From the NCBI GenBank assembly GCA_964468185.1, contig CAYXTR010000015.1:1-64000 (forward strand): a stretch of DNA of 64,000 nt, read 5' to 3'. Position numbers and translations under genes: made by a program. Shown here piece by piece: positions 9,041 through 16,811 of the stretch (position 1 is the first letter of the stretch; the number at the start of each line of letters is the position of its first letter). The notes beneath the pieces were generated by a model that was not told the origin of the DNA, searched no databases, and saw only the letters and a program-made list of their open reading frames with translations. The stretch comes from JANQFV01 sp964468185. Lineage in GTDB: Bacteria; Planctomycetota; Phycisphaerae; UBA1845; Fen-1342.

Positions 9041-9197
9041 TAACGAGACGGAGAGCCTCGGTATCGCTCCCGAAACGCCAACGTCGCACCGCAATCTGCA
9101 TGCCATTCCACCAACAAATGATGCTACGCCGCTTGACCGCCGGGAGATTTGCGCTAACGTGGTATAGAACCGCACAGGTGCCTTTTGGAGGTGTTCG

Positions 9198-9668
9198 GTG
9201 ATAAGCCAAACGACTGAGTATGCGCTGCGTGCCGTAGTCTGGCTCGCGGCCAATCCTGAGAAACCACTGACCGCTCAGCAAATCGCGGATGCGACCCGTG
9301 TCCCCGCCGGCTATCTGGCTAAAGTACTTCAAAATCTCAGCCGAGCCGGTCTGCTGACTTCACAGCGCGGACTCGGCGGCGGTTTCGCCCTCGCCCGCTC
9401 CCCGGAAGTCCTCACGATGTGGGAAGTCGTGCAGGCGGTCGACCCCATGCACCGCATCAAGGAGTGCCCCCTGGGCTTCGAAGCGCACGCCTCACTGTGC
9501 CCCCTGCACAAGCGCCTCGACACCGCAATTGCTCGTATTGAGAGCGACTTCGGTAACTGCACAATATCTCAGTTGATCGAAACCGGAGACGATTCCTCGC
9601 CCCTCTGCGCGCACCTGCAGAAGAACGAAGCACGCTCCGAACAGGACCCGCAAGGTGAAACTGCATAG
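9198..9668 (+). CDS. Rrf2-family transcriptional regulator, probable Fe-S sensor
   Basis: This 156-residue regulator has the Rrf2 winged-helix opening ISQTTEYALRAVVWLA, the recognition helix region VPAGYLAKVLQNLSRAGLL and the wing SQRGLGGGFALARSP. Four cysteines follow at 90, 101, 121 and 137. The ECPLGFEAH...CPLHKRLD arrangement (Cys90, Cys101) matches Rrf2 members that bind a [2Fe-2S] or [4Fe-4S] cluster, such as NsrR- or IscR-like sensors, though the exact ligands cannot be fixed by eye. The start is GTG 9198, with the strong site GGAGGTG seven bases upstream. An extended -10 element (TGGTATAGA) about 30 bp before the start may be its promoter. Targets are unknown. Confidence 0.88.
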   Translation: MISQTTEYALRAVVWLAANPEKPLTAQQIADATRVPAGYLAKVLQNLSRAGLLTSQRGLGGGFALARSPEVLTMWEVVQAVDPMHRIKECPLGFEAHASLCPLHKRLDTAIARIESDFGNCTISQLIETGDDSSPLCAHLQKNEARSEQDPQGETA

Positions 9669-9865
9669 CCGCAGTAACGGCGTCCGCCGCGACCTCCTTT
9701 CACTGTGCCCGTGCTCGTCTGGCGCACAATGGCCGCGCATTGCGTGTCACTAGCCTCATAGTCTTCCATGAGCCCCCAACTTGCTCGCCGCCGCCGGATT
9801 TCCGGGGCCCGATTCCTAGCGCGCTACAATCTGCTACATCAGGGCCAGAACCGAGAGATACCGAT

Positions 9866-10198
9866 ATGCAGTTTGATCACGTAGCACAGCAGGTTCCCGA
9901 CGTCGCAGCCGCCGTCGCGTGGTATCAGCAGGCCGTGCCTGCGTGTCGCGTGCTCTATCAGGACGACTCCTGGGCTTTTCTCGATGCGGGCGGCACTAAG
10001 CTCGCCTTCATCCAGCAGGGCCACCATCCCGACCACGTCGCTTGGCGTGTCACCGACGACGAGCTCGAGAAGCTCGCAGCACAGCACGGCCAGCAAATCC
10101 GCCCCCACCGCGACAATACCCGCAGCTTCTACGTGCAAGCCCCCGGCGACCGCTGGATCGAGTTTATCTCCTATCCGCCAGAATCAGCCTACGACTGA
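9866..10198 (+). CDS. VOC-superfamily (glyoxalase-like) protein
   Basis: This 110-residue protein has one vicinal-oxygen-chelate fold, about half a glyoxalase dimer unit. The opening MQFDHVAQQVPDVAAAVAWY is typical of the first beta-alpha module. The second module contains HVAWRVTDDELEKLAAQ and ends SFYVQAPGDRWIEFIS, with possible metal ligands His5, the His of HVAW and the Glu of WIEF. Family members bind a divalent metal and act on small metabolites or resistance substrates; the substrate here is unknown. ATG 9866 matches the family start. A TACAAT box lies about 40 bp upstream. Confidence 0.82.
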   Translation: MQFDHVAQQVPDVAAAVAWYQQAVPACRVLYQDDSWAFLDAGGTKLAFIQQGHHPDHVAWRVTDDELEKLAAQHGQQIRPHRDNTRSFYVQAPGDRWIEFISYPPESAYD

Positions 10199-10314
10199 CC
10201 CGCAGCCAGCTATCTGAGTGCCCCTGCGAGATACTCCCGCTGGCAGTATCCAGCAGGGCCGCGCTCATGCCGAACGCGCGCCGTCGGAGAGCCCTGCTGA
10301 GTCTCCCTTGCCAC

Positions 10315-11712
10315 CTATGAGCCTATCAGGTTCACGAACGGATTGATGTCGTCGAAGTCCACCATCCCGTTCAGGTCCACGTCCGCATTCAACCAATTGC
10401 AGTCCGGATATTCCGCTTCATACGCCGCCTCCCCGCTTAGCGCTAGCACAAACGGATCGATATCGTCGAAGTCGACATCACCGTCACAGTCCATATCACC
10501 CAACATTCCCTGCTGGGCGTAGGCGATAAACACGCCCGAACCCCACTCGACCTGATTATTGTCCGGCGGTGTCAGGCTCGCATGAAACACCACGTCACCC
10601 AGTTCGTTAATGCGCACCCCGCCACCAAATACGGGGCTCGAGTCATTCTGATCAACGCGCGCCTCACCCAGATCCGTCATGATCAGATCGTGTTCGCCGA
10701 TGACATGCGTCAGACCCTCTCCATCACCGACCCATACAGCACGTAAGCCGCTGCTGTCGAACGCCCGAAAGGCCACATCACCGCTTTCATTCGCCGAGGG
10801 GCCGAAAAACTCCAACGCGCTAATCTGCCCATCTCCTTCCACGGCGATCTCGATGACGAAGGAGTGATTCGCGAAGAACACGCCCCGGTTACCGTCCGCC
10901 AGCTCTGCATGAAACGCCACCCAGCCCGTATTCGTCAGCGACACACTGTTGTCGAAACTTACGAACTGCGATGCCGGATTGCTGTCCTGGTCTTCAGCAA
11001 TCAGCATCGACGTTCCGTCCGAACTGAAGATCCGAATCTGGTCCGGACGCTCCTCACCAAACTCGCCCGGCGGCCCCAGTCGTACCTTGCCCGCAATCTG
11101 ACGCAGGTCATTGAACGATGGCGTAAACAGAAACGAGTACGGACTGTCCGGGTCGATCGACACCTCAACCGCGTGATACGCGACATCGCTGCCATCATAC
11201 GACACCCACGCGTGGTCGCCCAGGAAGTTCGCTCGATAGCCTACTTCACCGGCTTCGTTCATCTGCACCGACCCCCACCCGCTGGCGCCCAACGGCTGCG
11301 TCGTCAGCAACCCGCCCATCTCAGTAGCCGTGTCATACGAGTAGATGCCGTCCTGGGCCGAGAAATACTGCTCGAAGACAAGTACACCCGGATTGTTCAA
11401 ATCCACATCGGAAAAGAAAGCCCCCTCCGCGCTGGTGTATACAATCTCCCCCACGCCATTGCTTCCAAACCAGACACCCTGTACATCCGCGTCCGGAATC
11501 GTCACCAACTTGAAACCCACCTCGGCATTGTCATTGATTGCCGATGTGCTGTTCGTGAAGAATGCCCCGCTTGGCAGATTGTAAGCTGTCCCGAAGCTCG
11601 CGCGCGCCTGCAACTCGAACTCATCATATTCCGGCGGCGCAGCCAGTGCCGTCACGGCCAGAAATAGGCCGGCTGTTGCAGAAGCGATTGCTTTGGCGAT
11701 GTTCTTGCGCAT
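10315..11712 (-). CDS. Exported beta-rich protein with C-terminal dockerin-like repeats
   Basis: This 465-residue protein has a cleavable signal peptide (about residues 1-24, ending LAAPP). A long region (about 30-400) of repeated short modules follows, of the type NDxxEVGFKL, NEAGEVGYRANF, NTGWVAFHAEL, NESGDVAFRAF and NELGDVVFHASL. These are spaced about 60 residues apart and suggest a beta-propeller. The end carries two calcium-binding-like repeats, DMDCDGDVDFDDIDPFVLAL and a second DVDLNGMVDFDDINPFV, of dockerin type. Such tails are common on exported planctomycete proteins; their receptors are usually unknown. GGAGGAACGAAG precedes the ATG. It lies 110 bp downstream of another dockerin-tailed gene. 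No enzyme motif is visible. Confidence 0.85.
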   Translation of the reverse strand: MRKNIAKAIASATAGLFLAVTALAAPPEYDEFELQARASFGTAYNLPSGAFFTNSTSAINDNAEVGFKLVTIPDADVQGVWFGSNGVGEIVYTSAEGAFFSDVDLNNPGVLVFEQYFSAQDGIYSYDTATEMGGLLTTQPLGASGWGSVQMNEAGEVGYRANFLGDHAWVSYDGSDVAYHAVEVSIDPDSPYSFLFTPSFNDLRQIAGKVRLGPPGEFGEERPDQIRIFSSDGTSMLIAEDQDSNPASQFVSFDNSVSLTNTGWVAFHAELADGNRGVFFANHSFVIEIAVEGDGQISALEFFGPSANESGDVAFRAFDSSGLRAVWVGDGEGLTHVIGEHDLIMTDLGEARVDQNDSSPVFGGGVRINELGDVVFHASLTPPDNNQVEWGSGVFIAYAQQGMLGDMDCDGDVDFDDIDPFVLALSGEAAYEAEYPDCNWLNADVDLNGMVDFDDINPFVNLIGS

Positions 11713-11822
11713 CTTCGTTCCTCCGATTGCTGACTACAAAGCAAGCGGCCGGAGCAACGCCCCGGCCGCAGATCATCCGTGTACGGCTCGCATTGCGGCC
11801 GCAGTTTCGTCTAGTTGATATT

Positions 11823-13961
11823 CTAGCTGCCGATGAGCAGCACAAACGGATTTATGTCATCAAAATCCACGTCGCCGTCATCGTCACAATCGGCGTTCAG
11901 CCATTCACAGTCCGGATACGCAGCCTCATAACCCGCCTGCCCGGAAAGTGCCAGCACAAACGGGTTGATGTCGTCAAAATCGACGTCGCCGTCGCAGTCC
12001 AGATCGCCCGGCGTCAGCTCGCTCTCCACAATCGCCCACAACTCGACATCGTCAATGTTCCACCCACTGAACCGCCACGCCGAGTCCGTCGTCCCCATCG
12101 TCCAGCGGATGTAAACCGTCTCCTCGCCGTCAGCCACGGCGGAGATGTCATACTCCTGGTAGGTCCACACCGAGTCGGTCACCTCGCTCGTGTTCTCCCA
12201 GATCGTCGTCCACGACGTCCCGTCGTTACTCACACGCAGGTACGCATGGTCATACACCGGCTGCTCGACATTCAGGTAGCGCCAGAAGGAAAGCGTCACG
12301 TTCGCCATCTCGCTGCAATCGATGACACCAGTTGTGAGATCCCGCTCCGGGAGATTGTTCTCATAGTCGCCATTCAGGTTGTAGCCGTACACGTTCGGGC
12401 CACTGTATCCGCTCGACGGATCCGGGTTGCCGTACTGACCACCACTGCCGGTCGGCTGCCCCCAGGCCCACAATCCCTCCGTGCTCCAGCCGGGATCCAC
12501 GCTCATGTCAACCGAGTACACCACCTCCGGCCCGTACGGCGTCACGGTGAAATCGTCATCCGACACATCCTCACCCGTGTTCAGATCCGCGTCATAAGCG
12601 ATGACCTTCACCCGGCACATCTCGGACTCGATCGCCGGCACGGTCCACAGGTGGCTGCCCGTGTCCGCCAGGTCGGTCGCGATGACTTCGTCATAGTTCT
12701 CACCACCATCTGTCGACAGCAGGATGTCTATGCTCGTGACCTCCACATCGTCCCGGGCCGTCCACGAAATCTCGTATTCCTGACCAACCGTCCAGTACTC
12801 CCCGCCGTTCGGCGCGTTCACCTTCACGATCGGATCCGGCCCAAGCGGATATGCCGGCACATGCATGCAAATGCAGTGGATCGCACCCGCCGAGTGAATG
12901 ATGCTCGAACAATCGACCTGAATGCACGTGCGGTCCGGAAACGCCATCTGGAATGTCGCAAACGCCTGGGCATCCTCATTCACGTTGAACTTCGGCACAA
13001 ACACGATGTCGTTGAATACGATCGCATTCGTATACGTGTAGTGCGTACCGCCCGACGTCCAGCCCGGCGTGCGCAGAACCGTATACCCGCGCGACTGCAT
13101 CATCGCCGTAAACTCATCCGTGATCCGCCGCGGCGGATCAAACGTGTACTGCCCCACGATCACCGTGTCGTCATTGACCGGAAACAGCCACATGTCGATA
13201 TGCTGCGTCGAATCGACATAGGTCGGAAAAGGCTCCCAGATCGTCAGATTCAGCCCCTGATACTCTGCATACAGGTCCACAACCTCCTGCTCCGTCATGC
13301 CCGGATTCTCATCGAGAATCAGCTCCGTCATGAACGCGTCGCCATTTCCAAACAAGTGGAAATTCCCGCCGCCGTGCGTCAGTGGAATGTCATACTCCGG
13401 CTCGCTCCATATCTGCGCCACATAGTCATTCAGCGCATCATCGTTCGGCCGTGGCCGGTTGTACGTATGATCGATGATCGCCCGTATACCATCCTCAAAC
13501 ACGAAGCGCGGACCATAGTCTCGAATCCAAACCGTATCCGTCTGCCGCACGATGAACTCGACCTGGTCCATCTCCGCGCCCGAACTGCTCAGCGTGCTGG
13601 CCACACTGCTCTGCTCCGACGTCGAATCCACCACCATGTACACAGTTGCGTCCGCGTCCATCGTCGTAATCGCCACCGTCATCTGTGTCAGCAGCGAAGT
13701 GAAACCCTCCCACGCAAAGAAGATGCCTTCATTCAACGCATATTCCGGCGGGCATGTGACCTCGCCCGACGGCGGAAACGCATCCCGCGGCGGCGCTGGC
13801 AGCGGCAATTCGCGCTCGGCTTCAGTGAGATACTTGGGCAGCGACGTTGGCCCGTCCGCCTCGATCTTCTTCAACGTCTCCTGGGGCACCAACTCGGGGC
13901 CTTGCCCGAATGCCACAAACGAGACCCCCAGAATCAGGACGATCGCCGCCAAATATCGCAT
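11823..13961 (-). CDS. Exported agmatine-deiminase/peptidyl-arginine-deiminase family protein with dockerin tail
   Basis: This 712-residue protein has a signal peptide (about 1-20, ending FVAFGQ). Residues about 70-385 form a guanidino-group-modifying domain of the PAD_porph/agmatine deiminase family: VWIRDYGPRF, GGGNFHLF, DSTQHIDMWLFP, and SAGAIHCICMHVP with the candidate nucleophile Cys. Then come an Ig-like domain (PNGGEYWTVGQEYEISW), a MAM-like or jelly-roll module (about 480-640, ending FSGWNIDDVEL) and two dockerin-like repeats. AGAAGGAG precedes the ATG at 13961. Most family members are cytoplasmic and lack these accessory modules. A secreted peptidyl-arginine or guanidine deiminase is plausible; the substrate is unknown. 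Confidence 0.88.
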   Translation of the reverse strand: MRYLAAIVLILGVSFVAFGQGPELVPQETLKKIEADGPTSLPKYLTEAERELPLPAPPRDAFPPSGEVTCPPEYALNEGIFFAWEGFTSLLTQMTVAITTMDADATVYMVVDSTSEQSSVASTLSSSGAEMDQVEFIVRQTDTVWIRDYGPRFVFEDGIRAIIDHTYNRPRPNDDALNDYVAQIWSEPEYDIPLTHGGGNFHLFGNGDAFMTELILDENPGMTEQEVVDLYAEYQGLNLTIWEPFPTYVDSTQHIDMWLFPVNDDTVIVGQYTFDPPRRITDEFTAMMQSRGYTVLRTPGWTSGGTHYTYTNAIVFNDIVFVPKFNVNEDAQAFATFQMAFPDRTCIQVDCSSIIHSAGAIHCICMHVPAYPLGPDPIVKVNAPNGGEYWTVGQEYEISWTARDDVEVTSIDILLSTDGGENYDEVIATDLADTGSHLWTVPAIESEMCRVKVIAYDADLNTGEDVSDDDFTVTPYGPEVVYSVDMSVDPGWSTEGLWAWGQPTGSGGQYGNPDPSSGYSGPNVYGYNLNGDYENNLPERDLTTGVIDCSEMANVTLSFWRYLNVEQPVYDHAYLRVSNDGTSWTTIWENTSEVTDSVWTYQEYDISAVADGEETVYIRWTMGTTDSAWRFSGWNIDDVELWAIVESELTPGDLDCDGDVDFDDINPFVLALSGQAGYEAAYPDCEWLNADCDDDGDVDFDDINPFVLLIGS

Positions 13962-14134
13962 TTGATTAGCTCCTTCTGCCGCCTCACAGAACTCGGTACT
14001 GAGGCACTCAAAATTATGGGAACCGGTGGTGCACCAGCGCATGGTTTTCCCGGCGCAGAGCCCATTGTAACGCCCCGCGACCAGTTTCGTATGCGTGTTT
14101 TGTGTGAACACGTCTTGAGGATGACGCACGCGAT

Positions 14135-14719
14135 TTATCGGGCGTCAGCGCTTTCAACGTCCCCTCGAGAAAGCTGAAAACGTATCGCCCCCGGCTCCTC
14201 GCCCGCCCCCGCTTCCCGCATGCCCACTTTCTCCAATACCCGACGCGACGCCACGTGCTCCGGAAACGTCTCCGCCACCACCGCCAGCGTCCGTGGAACC
14301 GCAAGACTCCACGCGATCAATGCCCTGACCGCCTCCGTCGCATAGCCCCGCCCCTGGTACGCCGGCAGAATCGAATACCCCACTTCGACCACCCCGTCAT
14401 CGGTCGGCGGTCCCTTGAATCCCGCGCCTCCAATCAAAAGCGGATCTTCAAACTCCCCGTCATCTCGAACAAGATACCAAGCCCACCACCCCACGTTCTC
14501 CGGATGCTGCTCCAGCGTGTGCGCAAAGAAGTCCAGCACGTCATGCGTCAATTCCGGCGGCCACGCGTCCGGAACCGCCGCGCCCAAGCGCTGGCCCAGC
14601 CCCACATGATCGTACCGTGCGTCCAACGCCGCCAATTCAGCATCGGCCGCATGTATCCGCAGCCGCGCCGTACGCAGCACCGCGCCGCAACCGATCCGTG
14701 CGTCCCTCTCGTTGCCCAT
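14135..14719 (-). CDS. GNAT-family N-acetyltransferase (RimJ/RimL type)
   Basis: This 194-residue protein has the acetyl-CoA-binding motif A pattern VEVGYSILPAYQGRGYATEA (Q/RxxGxG/A element within), followed by EAVRALIAWSL and the RimJ-like ending ASRRVLEKVGM. It opens LRTARLRIHAADAELAAL, typical of acetyltransferases acting on protein N-termini or small amines. The substrate cannot be deduced. It is divergent from the metallophosphoesterase gene and lies 173 bp upstream of the deiminase gene on the same strand. The ribosome binding site is weak. Confidence 0.85.
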   Translation of the reverse strand: MGNERDARIGCGAVLRTARLRIHAADAELAALDARYDHVGLGQRLGAAVPDAWPPELTHDVLDFFAHTLEQHPENVGWWAWYLVRDDGEFEDPLLIGGAGFKGPPTDDGVVEVGYSILPAYQGRGYATEAVRALIAWSLAVPRTLAVVAETFPEHVASRRVLEKVGMREAGAGEEPGAIRFQLSRGDVESADAR

Positions 14720-14898
14720 GCCAATATGTTACCCAATCAGCATCCGACTTGGTCTATGCCAATTCCCATAACAACCACCAGCCTCCTAGCGCAAACTTCA
14801 TCCAACCCATGCGCGCAGACCGTTGCGGCCGACCCCGGCCCGCCGTACGCTCCAACCTCCGAAGCATCACGCACCCTGCCGCTGCAAGGACACATATC

Positions 14899-16443
14899 AT
14901 GCGTTCATCGACACTGACCCTGCTCGTCGCCATCGCCACCGTCACGGTCACCCAAGCCGCCGCCGACACCGCCCGCGGCGTCGTATTCCACGACCAGAAC
15001 CAGAACAACCGCCGCGATCCCGGCGAGCCTGGCCTGCCCGAAATCCGCGTTTCCAACGGCCGCGACATCGTCGTCACCGACGCCGCCGGCAAGTACGAAC
15101 TGCCGGTCACCAACGACACGACCATCTTCATCATCAAACCCAAGGGCTGGATGACCTCCGTCGATGATCTCAACCTCCCTCGCTTCTACTACACCCACAA
15201 ACCCGCCGGCTCACCCAAGTTGCGCTACCCGGGCGTAGAACCTACCGGCGCCTTGCCGGAAGCCATCGACTTCGGCCTGCACAAACACGCCGAACCCGAC
15301 ACCTTCAAAGTCCTCATCTTCGGCGATACCCAGCCACGCAACATCAAGGAAATCGAGTACATCGCCCACGACGTCGTCGAGCAACTCGTCGGCACCGACG
15401 CCGTTTTCGGCCTCTCCCTCGGCGACCTCGTCTTCGACCGGCTCGACCTCTTCGACCCACTGAATCAACTGATGTCGAAGCTCGGCTTCACCATGTACAA
15501 CATCCTCGGCAACCACGACATCGACTTCCTCGCCCCGAGTGACAAACTCTCCGACGAGACCTTCGAGCGCCACTACGGCCCGTCTTACTACTCCTTCGAC
15601 TACGGACAGGTGCACTTCATCGTCCTCGACGATGTCATGTGGCACCCCGCCACGTCGGAAAAGAAAGGCCATTACACCGGCGGGCTCGGCGACGACCAGA
15701 TGACCTTCCTCCACAACGACCTCAAACTCGTCCCCAAGGACCGCCTCGTTGTCCTTACCATGCACATCCCCATCATCGAAGTCGCCGAGCGCGAGGAGAT
15801 CTTCAAACTCCTCGCCGATTTCCCGCACAACGTCTCCTTTTCCGCCCATTGGCACGTCCACATGCAGTGGTTTCTCGACAAAGACGACGGCTGGCCGGCC
15901 GAAAAACCGCACCACCACACGACCTTCGTGACGGCCTGCGGCAGTTGGTGGACCGGCGCCCCGGACGAGGTCGGCATCCCCCATACAACCATGCGCGACG
16001 GCGCCCCGAACGGCTGGGCGGTCGCCACCTTTGACGGCAACGAATATGCCATCCAATTCCGTGCCGCCCGCCGCCCCGCCGACTACCAGATGAACATCTG
16101 GACCCCGGAGGCCGTGCAGGCTGCCGACGCCGCCAAGACGCCGGTCATCGTCAATGTCTTCGCCGGCTCAGAACGTTCCACCGTGGAAATGCGCTTCGAA
16201 AACGGCCCCTGGCAGGCTCTCGAGCACGTCGAAATGAACGACCCGTACTACGAAGAGCTCAAGAGACGCGAGAAGGAATACGAGTTGCCCGGCCGCGACC
16301 TGCCCGGCATCATGAAGTCCCGCCACGTCTGGCGCGGCTACCTGCCAGCTAACCCGCCCAAAGGCACCGCCCTGATCGAAGTACGTACAACCGACATGTT
16401 CGGCCACACCTACAACGCGTACCGCATTCTCCGAATCGAGTAG
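14899..16443 (+). CDS. Exported calcineurin-like phosphoesterase with N- and C-terminal accessory domains
   Basis: This 514-residue protein starts with a signal peptide (1-22). Domain order is an SdrD/prealbumin-like N-terminal domain (about 25-125, with the DQNQNNRRDPGEPGLPEIRV segment), a metallophosphoesterase core and a C-terminal beta domain (about 385-514). The core carries the dinuclear metal motifs GDTQ (142-145), GDLVFD (175-180), GNHD (204-207) and later HIP and SAHWHVHM. This layout matches the MetallophosN-Metallophos-MetallophosC arrangement of secreted phosphodiesterases. Likely substrates are extracellular phosphodiesters or nucleotides, by family inference. AAGGA precedes the ATG, and longer upstream readings lack a signal peptide. 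Confidence 0.9.
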   Translation: MRSSTLTLLVAIATVTVTQAAADTARGVVFHDQNQNNRRDPGEPGLPEIRVSNGRDIVVTDAAGKYELPVTNDTTIFIIKPKGWMTSVDDLNLPRFYYTHKPAGSPKLRYPGVEPTGALPEAIDFGLHKHAEPDTFKVLIFGDTQPRNIKEIEYIAHDVVEQLVGTDAVFGLSLGDLVFDRLDLFDPLNQLMSKLGFTMYNILGNHDIDFLAPSDKLSDETFERHYGPSYYSFDYGQVHFIVLDDVMWHPATSEKKGHYTGGLGDDQMTFLHNDLKLVPKDRLVVLTMHIPIIEVAEREEIFKLLADFPHNVSFSAHWHVHMQWFLDKDDGWPAEKPHHHTTFVTACGSWWTGAPDEVGIPHTTMRDGAPNGWAVATFDGNEYAIQFRAARRPADYQMNIWTPEAVQAADAAKTPVIVNVFAGSERSTVEMRFENGPWQALEHVEMNDPYYEELKRREKEYELPGRDLPGIMKSRHVWRGYLPANPPKGTALIEVRTTDMFGHTYNAYRILRIE

Positions 16444-16518
16444 CAGCCATACACCAGAACACACCTCGTAACGCCCGATAAGTCCGTGCGCGCGCACGAA
16501 TATTTGGGTCCGGATATC

Positions 16519-16547
16519 TTCCCGCATACGCCGATCGGGACTAGAAT
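16519..16547 (+). promoter_or_regulatory. Putative promoter of the small lipoprotein unit
   Basis: TTCCCG (16519-16524), a 17-bp spacer and TAGAAT (16542-16547). The same -35 sequence with the same spacing occurs before the TPR gene at 20261. The start codon is about 75 bp downstream. Confidence 0.45.
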
Positions 16548-16622
16548 ACCCCGTGGGTGAGCGAGTGTGGTCCTTTGCGCGGCAATGGATTGCCAGCGAG
16601 CAATCGCCGCAAGGAGTCCATC

Positions 16623-16685
16623 ATGCGCAACATTGCGTTGTTGTTACTGCTCGCGCTTGGGATGTGTTTGACGGGCTGTCTGTAA
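16623..16685 (+). CDS. 20-residue lipoprotein-like peptide
   Basis: This very short reading frame encodes a 20-residue peptide: a basic start (MRN), a run of leucines and alanines, then the lipobox LTGC at 16-19 and a single residue after the cysteine. AAGGAG lies eight bases before the ATG. Taken literally, the mature product would be a lipid-modified Cys-Leu dipeptide, smaller than entericidin-type lipoproteins. Its transcript seems self-contained: promoter-like boxes at 16519-16547, a GGCAAT-GG-ATTGCC hairpin in the leader (16581-16594), a CTTCGC/GCGAAG hairpin just after the stop (16697-16717) and a terminator at 16749. It could also be the coding part of a structured small RNA. Confidence 0.55.
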   Translation: MRNIALLLLLALGMCLTGCL

Positions 16686-16748
16686 ACCCGTCAATCCTTC
16701 GCTCGGCGCGGGCGAAGTTGCCCTCTTAACGTTCTACTCACTAAACGA

Positions 16749-16774
16749 CAGCCTCGTCCAAACGGACGAGGCTG
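16749..16774 (+). terminator. Strong hairpin between convergent small lipoprotein and rnr genes
   Basis: A perfect 11-bp stem (CAGCCTCGTCC) encloses an AAAC loop. It is followed on the plus strand by ctctctta, and it may serve both converging transcripts. Confidence 0.7.
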
Positions 16775-16811
16775 CTCTCTTACTTGAGCCCCCTCGTCAT
16801 CAAAACGCGAC

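Noticed and set aside
11562..14177. An 871-residue open frame on the plus strand
   Set aside because: It runs antisense to the two dockerin-tailed genes, has a composition rich in Arg and His typical of GC-rich shadow frames, and lacks a start signal.
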